Shown: positions 1 through 9,444 of the stretch, one piece after another
Position numbering within the stretch: position 1 is the first letter of the stretch
Layout: each line of letters begins with the position of its first letter
From: Nitrosopumilales archaeon
GTDB taxonomy: Archaea; Thermoproteota; Nitrososphaeria; Nitrososphaerales; Nitrosopumilaceae
Direction: 5' to 3'
DNA: 51,985 nucleotides
Assembly: GCA_900299125.1 (NCBI GenBank)
Contig: OMIR01000083.1
Span: forward strand, 1-51,985
Program-made: the position numbers and the translations under genes
Notes under the pieces: generated by a model
What the model was told of the DNA's origin: nothing
What the model saw: only the letters and a program-made list of their open reading frames with translations
Database searches by the model: none

Positions 1-886
1 ATCTGGAATGCGTGAAGTCTTTATCGAAAATCCAGATGTGAAATGGGATGACATTGGAGGTTTAAAGGATGTAAAACAACAGCTTCAGGAGGCAGTGGAG
101 TGGCCAATGAAGTATCCTGCACTCTATGAAAAGTTAGGCCATAGAATGCCACGAGGAATTTTACTTCATGGTGCAAGCGGTGTTGGTAAGACACTTCTTG
201 CAAAGGCAGTCGCCACAGAGAGTGAAGCTAATTTTGTCTCTGTAAGAGGTCCTGAGTTATTATCAAAATGGGTCGGAGAATCTGAGAGGGGAATCAGAGA
301 GATATTCAGGCGTGCAAGACAAGCATCCCCTTGTGTTGTATTCTTTGATGAAATCGATTCAATTGCACCGATAAGAGGAGCTGGAGCAGAGACAGCAGTT
401 ACTGAACGTGTTGTCAGTCAATTACTAACAGAATTAGATGGGATGGAAAACATGCATGGGGTAATTGTCCTAGCTGCAACTAACAGAGCAGACATGATAG
501 ACCCAGCTCTGCTAAGACCTGGCAGATTTGACAAAATAATACAAATTCCGTTACCAGATAAAGACAGTAGGAGACAGATTCTAGATATAAACACAAAGAG
601 TATTCCCGCAGTTACTGACAAAAATGATATTGATTATGTCAATTTAGACAAAATTGCAGAAATTACTGATGGAATGTCTGGAGCAGATGTAGCTGCTATA
701 GCCAATACAGCTGTATCCATTGTCATTCACGAGTATTTAGATAAACATCCAACAAAAGAAGAGCTTGAAAAGGCATCTAGTGATGCTAGAGTCACTATGA
801 AACACTATGAAGAAGCAGTCAAAAAGGTAAAGACTCAGAAAGACCTTAAGATTGGCCAAAAAATCGCAGTGCCATATTACCGATAA
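1..886 (+). CDS. Cdc48/p97-like AAA ATPase, C-terminal AAA module (5' truncated by window edge)
   Basis: The reading frame is open to the left edge, so this is the 3' part of a longer gene; the ATG at 8 is probably internal. One complete AAA module is visible: an entry motif (PDVKWDDIGG), a slightly unusual Walker A GASGVGKT, Walker B VVFFDEID, and the sensor/arginine-finger region ATNRADMIDPALLRPGRFD. This matches the second (D2) ring of archaeal Cdc48/p97 unfoldases, which extract or unfold proteins, often for the 20S proteasome. The C-terminus ends YYR, which resembles the HbYX proteasome-docking tail. A PAN-type ATPase is less likely because the start motif and sequence are Cdc48-like, but the N-terminal half is not visible. 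gatD follows 32 nt downstream on the same strand. Confidence 0.85.
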   Translation, partial: SGMREVFIENPDVKWDDIGGLKDVKQQLQEAVEWPMKYPALYEKLGHRMPRGILLHGASGVGKTLLAKAVATESEANFVSVRGPELLSKWVGESERGIREIFRRARQASPCVVFFDEIDSIAPIRGAGAETAVTERVVSQLLTELDGMENMHGVIVLAATNRADMIDPALLRPGRFDKIIQIPLPDKDSRRQILDINTKSIPAVTDKNDIDYVNLDKIAEITDGMSGADVAAIANTAVSIVIHEYLDKHPTKEELEKASSDARVTMKHYEEAVKKVKTQKDLKIGQKIAVPYYR

Positions 887-918
887 TTAAAATACAAACA
901 AAGTTCAGTTTTTCATAA

Positions 919-2202
919 ATGTCTGAATATAGAGGATATTATGGTAAGGCCTTGGATTTTCTCAAGCAGAATAAGGTCAAAGTTGGTGATACCATTCAGT
1001 TCACAACAAATACAGAGCAGGTAGCTACAATCATGCCAAGATATGAACACAGTGATGATTCCCACATTGTTGTAAAATTCAAAAGCGGTTACAATGTCGG
1101 TCTCAATATAGATACGATAAAGAAAATAGAATTCGTCTCTGATATGAGCTTGGAGCAGACGAAAAATAATACAATCAAACATAATTCCAAACTACCAAAA
1201 ATTCTTCTTTTATCCACTGGTGGAACCATAGCAAGTAGAATTGACTATAGAACTGGAAGTGTCACACCAGCACTTACGGCTCAGGAATTAAACGCTTCAG
1301 TGCCAGAGTTAGCCGAAATAGCGAATATTGATGCCGAGGTATTATTTTCAGAATATTCAGAAAATATCACACCTGATCAATGGATTGGAATTGCAAAAAA
1401 GCTAGATTCGCTGGCAAAATCAGAATACGCTGGAATCATAGTGGCTCATGGAACGGACACGATGCAATATACTGCTGCATTTTTGTCATTTTCACTATCA
1501 GGTTTTCCAAAACCAATAGTTCTGGTAGGTTCTCAGAGATCATCAGATAGACCTTCATCGGATGCTGCACTAAATCTAATTGGAGCTGCAAAATTCATTG
1601 TAAAATCTAATCCCATTGGAGTTTTTGTTGCTATGCATAACTCAGAGAATGATGATTATGTTGCGTGTCATCTTGGAACTCGCGTTCGAAAAAATCATAC
1701 AAGCAAAAGAGATGCATTTGAAACAGTTGGTGATAAACCTGCTTTCATAGTATCTAATGATAAGATAATTCAAAATTTTACTGATCAGTATTTTGGAAAT
1801 AAGGATTATTTGCCAAAAATAGGATTAGATCCTAAAGTCGCATTAGTAAAATATCACCCAGGTTATGATCCGAAAATATTTGAGAATTTAATTGATAACG
1901 GATACAAAGCAATAATCTTTGAGGGTACAGGACTAGGTCATGTTGGTAGGACAATGTATGATGTCATTAAAAAAGCAAAAATTCAGAAAGTGTTTTTGGG
2001 AATGACATCACAGTGTATGGATGGTAGGGTAAACATGTCGATATATGAGAGTGGAAGAGACTTGATGCAAATGGGAGTAATTCCTTTATCAGACATGATT
2101 TCTGAAATTGCACTTGTAAAGGCAATGTGGATACTTGGTACTGATGCTAAAAACATTGAAAATATAATGATAAAGAAAATTGCATCTGAATTTAGGGAAT
2201 AA
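919..2202 (+). CDS. gatD: Glutamyl-tRNA(Gln) amidotransferase subunit D
   Basis: GatD is the asparaginase-like subunit of the archaea-specific GatDE amidotransferase. It releases ammonia from glutamine or asparagine, and GatE uses it to convert Glu-tRNA(Gln) to Gln-tRNA(Gln). An N-terminal beta-rich domain (about residues 1-90) is followed by an L-asparaginase domain with the catalytic-threonine motif TGGT (100-103) and the second active-site motif HGTDT (177-181). The length of 427 aa is normal for GatD. gatE starts 29 nt downstream on the same strand, so the two are probably co-transcribed. A tRNA-Gln(TTG) lies in the same window at 10507, consistent with the indirect glutaminylation route. 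Confidence 0.95.
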   Translation: MSEYRGYYGKALDFLKQNKVKVGDTIQFTTNTEQVATIMPRYEHSDDSHIVVKFKSGYNVGLNIDTIKKIEFVSDMSLEQTKNNTIKHNSKLPKILLLSTGGTIASRIDYRTGSVTPALTAQELNASVPELAEIANIDAEVLFSEYSENITPDQWIGIAKKLDSLAKSEYAGIIVAHGTDTMQYTAAFLSFSLSGFPKPIVLVGSQRSSDRPSSDAALNLIGAAKFIVKSNPIGVFVAMHNSENDDYVACHLGTRVRKNHTSKRDAFETVGDKPAFIVSNDKIIQNFTDQYFGNKDYLPKIGLDPKVALVKYHPGYDPKIFENLIDNGYKAIIFEGTGLGHVGRTMYDVIKKAKIQKVFLGMTSQCMDGRVNMSIYESGRDLMQMGVIPLSDMISEIALVKAMWILGTDAKNIENIMIKKIASEFRE

Positions 2203-2231
2203 GATTTAAGGCAAATACAGATAGGTTTTGT

Positions 2232-4118
2232 GTGGAACCTCAATTAGATAAAATCGGGCTTAAGGTTGGCCTTGAAATACATCAACAGTTAGCCACTAAC
2301 AAAAAATTATTTTGTAGTTGTAAACCAATTGAACAGGAAAATTATCCAATACAATTTACTAGGAAATTGAGGCTTGCAAAAAGCGAGCTTGGCAAATATG
2401 ATCCTGCTGCTCTTTTTGAATCATCAAAATCAAAGCAAATCAGGTATTATGCAAATGATCAAAGTAGTTGTCTTGTGGAATTTGATGATGAGCCACCGCA
2501 TCCATTAGATCAGGAGGCAAAAAATACTGCCTTGATCATAGCTTCTGCACTAAATTCGAATATTTTTGATGAGAGCTATGTTATGAGAAAGATAGTAATT
2601 GATGGTTCTAACACATCTGGGTTTCAAAGAACAATACTCGTATCGCAAGGCGGGCATATTGATGTTGAGGGCAAAAATGTTGGGATACAAACAATTTGTC
2701 TTGAGGAAGATGCTGCAAAACTACTAAAAGATACTGAAGAACATCGAGAATATTCCCTAGATAGACTTGGAGTACCTCTAATCGAGATTGCTCTAGAACC
2801 AGTCAATGGTGATCCACTTTTCGTAAAAAAAATTGCGTTGACTCTTGGTAGATTACTTAGAGTCACACGGCGAGTCACTCGAGGGATAGGTTCAATCAGA
2901 CAAGATGTGAATATCTCAATTTCTGGTGGAGGAATTATTGAAGTAAAAGGAGTACAACAATTAGAACAACTTGAAAAAGTAATTTTGTATGAAGCGAAAC
3001 GTCAACATGGATTACAGATAATTGCAGAGAAACTAGAAAAAATTAATCTCGACACAATATCAAGAGAGCAAAGTGTTGACATAACATCATTTTCCGCAGA
3101 TTGCAAGTCCAAGATAATTCAGAAATCAATCAATGATTCTCATGTGATCAAGTCTTTAGGAATTAAAAATTTTGCCGGGATATTTGGATATGAGCCATAT
3201 GAAGGGATTAGATTAGGAAAAGAATTAGGACAGCAAGTTAGATTTTTTGGAATTGGTGGAATCTTTCATTCTGATGAGCTTCCAAATTATGGAATAGACC
3301 AGGACTATATCGACAAATTGCGAGATCTATTACAGTTAGAAAAAACAGATGGGTTTCTAATAATTGCAGGACCTAAGGATAAGATAGATTTTGCACTCGA
3401 TGCAGTGATTACCAGAATCAAAGCAGCCAAAAATGGAGTTCCCGCAGAAACTCGTGCTGCTACTAATATCGGTGAGACTGTATTTTTGAGACCAAAGCCT
3501 GGCTCATCAAGAATGTATCCTGAAACTGACATTCCACCAATACTGACAGGTAAACAAGAGTTGGAATTTGCGCAAAGAAATATTCCTAAATCATGGGATG
3601 AAACCATATCAGAACTGCAAAAAAAATATGGATTAAACTTTCAGCTAGCAGAACAAATCTTTGATTCTGATTATTTGGAATTATTTGAGTCAATTTGTAT
3701 AGAGTATAAGAATCCAAATTTCGTTGCCTCTATTTTATGCTCTACCATTACAAATCTTCAAAGACAGGGATTAGACCAATCACTGTTGAATCCAAACCAT
3801 ATTATCAGAACATTTGGCTTATTATCTGAAAATAAGATTGCAAAGGAGTCTATAGAGATAATTTTTGAAAAAATAATGTCAGGTACAATAAAATTGCCTG
3901 ATGAATTTGTGCAGACTCAATCGGCCTTTGACGATATTGAATTGGAAAAATTTCTAGATGAACTAGTTCATGCAAATGTTACAGTAATACAAAAACAAGG
4001 TACTCATTCATCAGGAATGCTTATGGGAATTGCAATGAAGTCTCTTCGAGGTAAGGTTTCAGGTGGAAAGATTAGTAAAATATTAGAATCTAAGATTGCA
4101 AAAATATTAGAAAAATAA
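2232..4118 (+). CDS. gatE: Glutamyl-tRNA(Gln) amidotransferase subunit E
   Basis: GatE is the archaeal GatB-like kinase/transamidase subunit that binds Glu-tRNA(Gln), phosphorylates the glutamyl group and amidates it with ammonia channelled from GatD. The 628-aa product begins at GTG and opens with the family signature GLEIHQQL near residue 13. The GatB-type core follows (EVKGVQQLEQLEK region), then an inserted AspRS-like GAD domain (about 280-410) and a C-terminal YqeY-like tail domain (EKFLDELV to the end) used for tRNA recognition. The GAD insertion separates GatE from bacterial GatB. It sits directly downstream of gatD. Confidence 0.95.
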   Translation: MEPQLDKIGLKVGLEIHQQLATNKKLFCSCKPIEQENYPIQFTRKLRLAKSELGKYDPAALFESSKSKQIRYYANDQSSCLVEFDDEPPHPLDQEAKNTALIIASALNSNIFDESYVMRKIVIDGSNTSGFQRTILVSQGGHIDVEGKNVGIQTICLEEDAAKLLKDTEEHREYSLDRLGVPLIEIALEPVNGDPLFVKKIALTLGRLLRVTRRVTRGIGSIRQDVNISISGGGIIEVKGVQQLEQLEKVILYEAKRQHGLQIIAEKLEKINLDTISREQSVDITSFSADCKSKIIQKSINDSHVIKSLGIKNFAGIFGYEPYEGIRLGKELGQQVRFFGIGGIFHSDELPNYGIDQDYIDKLRDLLQLEKTDGFLIIAGPKDKIDFALDAVITRIKAAKNGVPAETRAATNIGETVFLRPKPGSSRMYPETDIPPILTGKQELEFAQRNIPKSWDETISELQKKYGLNFQLAEQIFDSDYLELFESICIEYKNPNFVASILCSTITNLQRQGLDQSLLNPNHIIRTFGLLSENKIAKESIEIIFEKIMSGTIKLPDEFVQTQSAFDDIELEKFLDELVHANVTVIQKQGTHSSGMLMGIAMKSLRGKVSGGKISKILESKIAKILEK

Positions 4119-4128
4119 GAAAAATTAG

Positions 4129-4383
4129 TTATTCTAACTTTCTTTTTCCAGTTCCTCTGCCTGTTGAGACATACCTACCTTTTGAGGAAGGTCTCTCTGT
4201 TTCTGGAGTATCGCCTAGCTTCCTTTTGCCAGTACCACGACCAGAGACAACATATTCATCGGATGCTTTTTCTTTCATTTTTTTCTGGTATTCTCTGAAT
4301 TTTTCTCCAGCCCATTTTTCATCGTCAGCTTCTGTTACTCTTCGTGATGTTCCCCTGCCACCAACTTTAATGATTTTTCCCAT
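4129..4383 (-). CDS. Small basic protein with three GRGT(G/S)KR repeats, unknown function
   Basis: An 84-aa Lys/Arg-rich product that I cannot assign to a named family. Three copies of a short motif are visible: VGGRGTSRRV (about 7-16), VSGRGTGKRKLG (about 46-57) and STGRGTGKRKLE (the last 12 residues). A charged, probably helical stretch (KFREYQKKMKEK) lies between the first two. The repeats and charge suggest nucleic-acid or ribosome binding, but that is inference. It is transcribed convergently to gatE, with only 10 nt between stops. A TTTAAA box about 26 nt upstream of the ATG supports the start. There is no signal peptide or membrane segment. Confidence 0.75.
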   Translation of the reverse strand: MGKIIKVGGRGTSRRVTEADDEKWAGEKFREYQKKMKEKASDEYVVSGRGTGKRKLGDTPETERPSSKGRYVSTGRGTGKRKLE

Positions 4384-4407
4384 TGGCTGTAAATAGAACT
4401 AACTATT

Positions 4408-4416
4408 GTTTAAAGT
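4408..4416 (-). promoter_or_regulatory. TATA-like box of the GRGT-repeat protein gene
   Basis: The minus strand reads CTTTAAACA here, centred about 28 nt before the ATG at 4383. This spacing fits an archaeal TATA box driving a leaderless or nearly leaderless transcript. The call rests on motif and spacing only. Confidence 0.4.
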
Positions 4417-4448
4417 TGTTCATGGTTGAAAATTTATTTTAGGAATAT

Positions 4449-4532
4449 GCGGGAGGTGGGATTTGAACCCACGAACTCCTAGGAGATAAGGATCTGAACC
4501 TTACGCCGTTGACCGGGCTTGGCGACTCCCGC
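4449..4532 (-). tRNA. tRNA-Leu(CAG)
   Basis: An 84-nt type II tRNA. On the minus strand the acceptor GCGGGAG pairs with CTCCCGC, the anticodon stem TAAGG/CCTTA encloses loop TTCAGAT with anticodon CAG, a long variable arm (TCTCCTAGGAGTTC) follows, and the T arm is GTGGG-TTCAAAT-CCCAC. The long variable arm and CAG anticodon identify leucine. There is no intron and the 3' CCA is not encoded. Confidence 0.95.
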
Positions 4533-4552
4533 AATCATTGGTCTTTGAATCC

Positions 4553-4562
4553 AAAATAAAAG
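4553..4562 (-). promoter_or_regulatory. TATA-like box of tRNA-Leu
   Basis: The minus strand reads CTTTTATTTT about 25 nt upstream of the tRNA 5' end, the expected archaeal TATA position. Assigned by motif and spacing only. Confidence 0.4.
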
Positions 4563-4594
4563 TCATTTATTGATTAAAAAGTAGAAGTGTATGA

Positions 4595-4756
4595 TTGGAA
4601 TTCAAAGAAATATACTGTAATAACTGTAAAAAAATACTCGGACGATACAATGTGAGATATTTTTCTGACGTAAAGATTGCAGAACTAATCAAATCAATAC
4701 ATAGTATTCATTATAGAGATGGGCATCAGATCTTAATTAGAAAAATAATAGATTAA
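4595..4756 (+). CDS. 53-aa CxxC mini-protein, unknown function
   Basis: A TTG-initiated frame encodes 53 residues beginning MEFKEIYCNNCKKILGRYNV. It contains one CxxC knuckle (C8-C11) and a histidine-rich second half (H36, H39, H44) that could complete a metal site. Its TAA stop interlocks with the dnaJ stop in the opposite direction (shared TTAA at 4753-4756), the same arrangement used by other confirmed convergent pairs in this window. Many archaeal genomes carry such tiny zinc-binding proteins. I do not recognise a specific family. The reality of the gene rests on coding look, start and stop arrangement. Confidence 0.55.
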   Translation: MEFKEIYCNNCKKILGRYNVRYFSDVKIAELIKSIHSIHYRDGHQILIRKIID

Positions 4757-5841
4757 TCAAATGTTTGGCCAAATTTTTCAAGTAATTCCTTTTGAACTTT
4801 ATTCAGTTTTTTTGGAATTTCTATTACCAATCTGACATATTGATCGCCTCTTCCTCTGGAATTCATAAATGGGAGACCCTTACCCTTTAACTTCGAAATG
4901 GTATTAGGCTGAGTGCCTTCTTCTACTTTGATCTTTTCAGGTTTTTCTAGAGTAGGAACTTCTATAGTTCCACCAAGACATGCCTCGACAAAAGAGATCT
5001 TTGCATCATAGAAAATGTCAGCTCCATCCCTTTTGAAATCTGGATGTGTTTGAACCTTGACACGAATTATAAGATCACCATTTTGGCCGTGTTGAATAGA
5101 ATCACCTTCGCCAGAAATGACATAATCACCATTATCGATTCCTGGTGGGAGATCAAACGAGAGATGTTTGATGCCACGAGTATTTCCCGTGCCCTTACAT
5201 CCAGAGCAAGGTTTAGAGATGAATTGTCCTAGGCCATTGCACTTTGAACATGGTTGAACAGTCACAAAAGTAGAAAATCCCATATTTCGTGAAATTCTTA
5301 CCTGACCCTGACCTCTACAGGAAGAACAATTCTCCGGTCTGGTACCAGAAGCACATCCAGAACCATTACAATCTTTGCACTCTATGTTTTTTTTAATGTC
5401 GATTTCTAGCTTTTTTCCTCGAAAAACATCTTCCAGAGATACTGATACTTCATAAAGTAGATCTTGCCCTCTCTGTCTTGAAAATCCGCCAAAACCTCCA
5501 CTTCGACCAAACAATGAATCGAATATAGAGTCAAAACCGCCACCACCGAAATTAGAAAATACTTCATCAAAGTTTCCACGAGCCCCAGAAAAGATATCTT
5601 CTGTCGAGTACTTACCATCAACACCGGCATGCCCATATTGATCATAGAGTTTTTTCTTCTCAGGATCTGATAATACAGCGTATGCTTCAGAGATTTCTTT
5701 GAAATGTTCTGCTGCCTCCGGAGATTTATTTCTGTCCGGATGAAATTTGAGTGCAAGTTTTCTATATTGTGATTTTATAGAATCTGCAGTATCTGATTTT
5801 GATACTCCCAACACCTCATAATAGTCACGTTTTGCAGACAT
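4753..5841 (-). CDS. dnaJ: Chaperone DnaJ (Hsp40, class A)
   Basis: A co-chaperone that delivers unfolded clients to DnaK and stimulates its ATPase. The J domain (about 1-70) has HPD at 34-36, a Gly/Phe-rich linker follows (about 75-120), and four CxxCxGxG zinc repeats (CKDCNGSG, CSSCRGQG, CSKCNGLG, CSGCKGTG) sit before the beta-rich substrate-binding domains. The 362-aa length is typical. It is last in the minus-strand order grpE-dnaK-dnaJ, 27 nt after dnaK. The full class A architecture is like bacterial DnaJ, and mesophilic archaea are thought to have acquired this operon from bacteria. Confidence 0.97.
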   Translation of the reverse strand: MSAKRDYYEVLGVSKSDTADSIKSQYRKLALKFHPDRNKSPEAAEHFKEISEAYAVLSDPEKKKLYDQYGHAGVDGKYSTEDIFSGARGNFDEVFSNFGGGGFDSIFDSLFGRSGGFGGFSRQRGQDLLYEVSVSLEDVFRGKKLEIDIKKNIECKDCNGSGCASGTRPENCSSCRGQGQVRISRNMGFSTFVTVQPCSKCNGLGQFISKPCSGCKGTGNTRGIKHLSFDLPPGIDNGDYVISGEGDSIQHGQNGDLIIRVKVQTHPDFKRDGADIFYDAKISFVEACLGGTIEVPTLEKPEKIKVEEGTQPNTISKLKGKGLPFMNSRGRGDQYVRLVIEIPKKLNKVQKELLEKFGQTFD

Positions 5842-5868
5842 TTCTTATTGTAATTAATTAAATGGTAA

Positions 5869-7695
5869 CTAGTTTGTTGGTCCTTGATCCTGAGTATTTT
5901 GCTCAGATGGTCCAGATTTTTCCCCTTGTTGTGGTTGTTGTTGGACATTTTTGTATAGATCGGTAGTTATTTGGTTTACGAGAGACTTGAGGGATTCAAG
6001 TTTTGGTTTAATTTCATCAGGCGATTTATCAAGAGATTCTTTAAGTTCCTTGACAGATTCGGAAATTTTGATTCCTTGTTCTTGGGTAAGTTTGTCTTTT
6101 AGGTCTTGTGTTAGAAGCTTCTCAGTGGTGTAGACAAAACTTTCTGCCTCATTTTTAATATCGACTGATTCTTTTTTCTTTTTATCCTCGTCAGCGAATT
6201 TTTCTGCATCCTGCTTGAGTCTGTCAATTTCTTCTTTAGAGAGCTTTGTTCCTGCTTGGATGGTAATTTTTGCTTCTTTTGATGTACCTAGATCTTTTGC
6301 AGTAACATTGATGATTCCGTTAGCGTCAATATCAAATTTAACTTCGATTTGAGGAACTCCTCTTGGTGCAGGTGGTATTCCTGCAAGATTAAAACTACCT
6401 AGAGAAACATTATCAGCTGCCATTGGTCTTTCACCTTGGACGACATGTATTGTGACTGCAGTTTGATTATCTGCAGCTGTAGTAAAGACCTTAGTTTTTG
6501 AAGTAGGAATAGTGGTGTTTCTTTCAATTAGAGGCTCCCTTAGTCCGCCCAGTGTCTCAACACCAAGTGTGAGAGGAGTAACATCTAGTAGAACAATATC
6601 ACTAGTTACATCACCAGCTATTATTCCAGCTTGGATAGCTGCACCCATTGCAACTGCCTCCATAGGATCTACACCAGATTCAGGACTCTTACCAATAACA
6701 TCTCCCACGAATTTTTTTACCATTGGAATTCGAGTAGGGCCACCAACTAGTACAATCTTTGAAACATCTGCTGCGGAAAGTTTTGCATCACGTAATGCAT
6801 TGTCAAGTGATGTTCTGCAACGTTCTACAATTGGTCGTATTAATTCTTCGAATTTGGCTCGAGTTAGTTTAAGTTCCAAGTTCTTTGGACCTGAAGATTG
6901 ATCATAAGAGATGAACGGTAAGTTGATGTCAGTTTCCATAACTGTGGATAGTTCTATCTTTGCTTTTTCTGATGCCTCACGAATTCTAGTCATTGCAGTG
7001 CTATCTTTAGTTAAATCAATACCTGTAGTTTTGCGGAATTCATTGACAACATGATCAATTAGGACCTTATCCATGTCTGTACCGCCTAACTGTGTATCTC
7101 CTGATGTACTTAGTACCTCAAAGACACCACCTCCCATTTCCATAATTGTTACATCAAGTGTTCCACCACCTAAATCAAAAACAAGAATCTTCATGTCTTG
7201 GCCTGCTTTATCGAGTCCAAAAGCCAATGAAGCTGCTGTTGGTTCGTTGATAATTCTTACAACATCAAGTCCAGCAATGGTACCAGCATCTTTAGTAGCC
7301 TGTCTTTGATTATCATCGAAATAAGCAGGTACTGTGATTACTGCCTTGTCGACTGGTTCTCCGAGGAATGCCTCAGCATCTTTTTTGATTTTTTGTAAAA
7401 TAAACGCAGAGATTTGTTGTGGTTTGTAATCTTTACCTTGAATTTTAAATATATAATCAGAACCCATTTTTCTTTTTGCCGCAATGATGGTATTATCGGG
7501 ATTTGTGACGGCTTGTCTTCTTGCTGGCTCACCAACTAATAGCTGACCCTCTTTAGTAAATGCGACAAAGGATGGGAATGCTTTTCCTCCGATGGATGTA
7601 CCCTCTGCAGCTGGAATCAGGGCAGGTTTGCCACCCATCATTACTGCTGCAGCAGAGTTACTTGTTCCAAGATCGATTCCGATTATTTTTGCCAT
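5869..7695 (-). CDS. dnaK: Chaperone DnaK (Hsp70)
   Basis: An ATP-driven Hsp70 that binds exposed hydrophobic segments of cytosolic proteins. The nucleotide-binding domain starts with the phosphate-1 motif [10 protein letters not shown] (bacterial DnaK usually has TTNS) and contains [32 protein letters not shown] and [12 protein letters not shown]. The linker [11 protein letters not shown] precedes the substrate-binding domain. The C-terminal lid ends in a Gln-rich tail (QQQPQQG). At 608 aa it is a normal length. It lies 14 nt after grpE and 27 nt before dnaJ, so the three genes are probably one operon. Confidence 0.98.
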   Translation of the reverse strand: MAKIIGIDLGTSNSAAAVMMGGKPALIPAAEGTSIGGKAFPSFVAFTKEGQLLVGEPARRQAVTNPDNTIIAAKRKMGSDYIFKIQGKDYKPQQISAFILQKIKKDAEAFLGEPVDKAVITVPAYFDDNQRQATKDAGTIAGLDVVRIINEPTAASLAFGLDKAGQDMKILVFDLGGGTLDVTIMEMGGGVFEVLSTSGDTQLGGTDMDKVLIDHVVNEFRKTTGIDLTKDSTAMTRIREASEKAKIELSTVMETDINLPFISYDQSSGPKNLELKLTRAKFEELIRPIVERCRTSLDNALRDAKLSAADVSKIVLVGGPTRIPMVKKFVGDVIGKSPESGVDPMEAVAMGAAIQAGIIAGDVTSDIVLLDVTPLTLGVETLGGLREPLIERNTTIPTSKTKVFTTAADNQTAVTIHVVQGERPMAADNVSLGSFNLAGIPPAPRGVPQIEVKFDIDANGIINVTAKDLGTSKEAKITIQAGTKLSKEEIDRLKQDAEKFADEDKKKKESVDIKNEAESFVYTTEKLLTQDLKDKLTQEQGIKISESVKELKESLDKSPDEIKPKLESLKSLVNQITTDLYKNVQQQPQQGEKSGPSEQNTQDQGPTN

Positions 7696-7709
7696 TTTTT
7701 CACCATTGA

Positions 7710-8210
7710 TTATTGAGATTTTTTTGATATTTCGACTAGTGTCGGTCTAATTGTCCTATTATGAGAAATATATCCTTTCCTTAATTCTTTTGTAATGGTG
7801 TTATCATCCAAAGAGTCATCATTTATCACAGTAATTGCCTCATGTAAATTAGGATCAAATATTTCACCTAACGCCTTGATTGGGATAACGCTATAACTCT
7901 CCAATAGCGAGTCTATGTTTTTTAAAATTCCATCTATTCCTTGGGCTTCTGGATTTTCTTTTTTTAGAATTTCTTTGGCGCGTGATAGATCATCATATAT
8001 GGTTAGGAACTGTATCATGAATTTGTCAAATTTTTCTGCAATTCCTTTTTGAATGTCGGATTGGGTCTTGCGTTCTAGATTGATATAATCAGCAAGTGAG
8101 CGCTTAAGTTTATCTTCACAATTAATGAGATTTTGCTTGAGCTCAGTAATTTCATCATTTGGTACTTGTTCTTCGTTAATTGGAATTTGATTTTCGTTTT
8201 GCTCAGACAC
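7710..8210 (-). CDS. grpE: GrpE nucleotide exchange factor
   Basis: GrpE releases ADP from DnaK so that it can rebind ATP. The 166-aa product has an acidic N-terminus, a long charged helical region (about 20-90; dimerisation coiled coil) and the conserved C-terminal beta-domain signature [16 protein letters not shown], followed by a typical end ([20 protein letters not shown]). It is immediately upstream of dnaK, the usual first place in the grpE-dnaK-dnaJ set. Confidence 0.93.
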   Translation of the reverse strand: MSEQNENQIPINEEQVPNDEITELKQNLINCEDKLKRSLADYINLERKTQSDIQKGIAEKFDKFMIQFLTIYDDLSRAKEILKKENPEAQGIDGILKNIDSLLESYSVIPIKALGEIFDPNLHEAITVINDDSLDDNTITKELRKGYISHNRTIRPTLVEISKKSQ

Positions 8211-8236
8211 AGATGAGGATTTTTTGCATTCTAGTT

Positions 8237-9397
8237 TTATTCTTTGTGTGAAATTTCACAGAGAGGGTTTCCTTTGATGATTATCATATCGTTATCTTTC
8301 TTTTTGTTAAGTCGCTCATAATCAGATTTAGAACATATTACGAGAATTGTTGTTTTATCATTGTGAAAAAGATCTAGATTAGGATCTTCATATGCCTCAA
8401 CATCTCCAATATAGTCACGTAATTTGATAATCAAGTTCTGAAGCATCTCTATTTTATCACCGCGCATTTCATGTTGATCTAGAGACCAAGATAATGCAAT
8501 TTTTGTTCTGCTTGCTTTTAGATCATTTTTCTTTAATGTTGATCGAATCTCGTCTATGAGTCTTTTTATGTAACCATCAATTCCTTTTAGACTACCATTG
8601 ATAAGATACATCAAAGTATTTGCACCCTCAAATGAAGTTCCAAGTGAACGCAAGTCAAATAATCCGTTAACCATATCATCAAGAAATAGATTTTGAAAAT
8701 CATCAGATTGTAAATCTGTTTTCGTAATTTCATCTTGCGCGAATTTGCATACCTCTAGAATACTGCATAGACTAGAAAATCTTGACAGTACATTTATCGC
8801 ATGAAAATGTTCTGATGATGAAATTCCTACAAACGATAATTCCTTTTTGGAATTTGACAATAAATTTGCAAGACTAGGATCTTGTTTATTATTAAATGAG
8901 CCTATTACTTTGGGTTGTTGATGCCCACCTCCAAGTGGGTAATAATAGTATGAGATTGATTTTCCCACTTCAAGTCCAGTTACATGTTCTAGTAACGAAA
9001 TATTTTCACTATTTCCACCAATCCCTGTTGGTAATGTGAATACAACAGAGCTACCTTTTTTGAGTGAAGATGTTGCATCTTTGAATTTTGAATGAACTTC
9101 GGTTTTTGTTTCTTGACCTGTTTTTCTAATTCTTGGAGCAAAAATGAGATATTGAGCTTTTGAAATTGCAATATCTATTGGTTCCATTGCAAGTAATGGT
9201 TCATCCTCTTTAAGCGAAGAAACATTTGGATATGTCTTTGCAATTTCTGCTTTGAGGGAAATTGCAGATTGGGAGGATTCATCAATTATGAATACATTAG
9301 CGCCAATAATTGCCATCTGACATGCAATAGAATAACCCTCAGTACTAAGACCATAAACTACCACTCTATCAGAAGCCAATTTAATTGGGCTAGGCAC
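8237..9397 (-). CDS. Putative NAD-binding UDP-glucose/GDP-mannose dehydrogenase-like protein
   Basis: A 386-aa product starting at GTG. The N-terminus has a Rossmann-type beta-alpha-beta (VVVYGLSTEGYSIACQMAIIGANVFIID, shortened GxxxxG), and the layout recalls nucleotide-sugar dehydrogenases: an NAD domain (about 1-185), a helical middle dimerisation region (HAINVLSRFSSLCSILEV, about 190-290) and a C-terminal domain. The middle part carries YYPLGGGHQQPKVIGS, similar in position to the SPERxxPG...PKVVGG stretch of UDP-glucose dehydrogenases. The catalytic cysteine motif of true UDP-GlcDH is not obvious, so it may be an inactive or divergent relative. It lies 26 nt upstream of grpE and is divergent from a glycosyltransferase-like gene. 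The function is uncertain. Confidence 0.5.
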   Translation of the reverse strand: MPSPIKLASDRVVVYGLSTEGYSIACQMAIIGANVFIIDESSQSAISLKAEIAKTYPNVSSLKEDEPLLAMEPIDIAISKAQYLIFAPRIRKTGQETKTEVHSKFKDATSSLKKGSSVVFTLPTGIGGNSENISLLEHVTGLEVGKSISYYYYPLGGGHQQPKVIGSFNNKQDPSLANLLSNSKKELSFVGISSSEHFHAINVLSRFSSLCSILEVCKFAQDEITKTDLQSDDFQNLFLDDMVNGLFDLRSLGTSFEGANTLMYLINGSLKGIDGYIKRLIDEIRSTLKKNDLKASRTKIALSWSLDQHEMRGDKIEMLQNLIIKLRDYIGDVEAYEDPNLDLFHNDKTTILVICSKSDYERLNKKKDNDMIIIKGNPLCEISHKE

Positions 9398-9444
9398 AGC
9401 ACTAAGAAAAACTTATTGTATCAAAACTAGGTAGATTTGTTGTC

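Noticed and set aside
3305-3607. 100-aa open frame antisense to gatE
   Set aside because: Conserved GatE sequence explains the region; no independent evidence.
6512-6901. 129-aa open frame on the plus strand inside dnaK
   Set aside because: It lies fully antisense to strongly conserved Hsp70 sequence and shows no recognisable domain; a shadow ORF.
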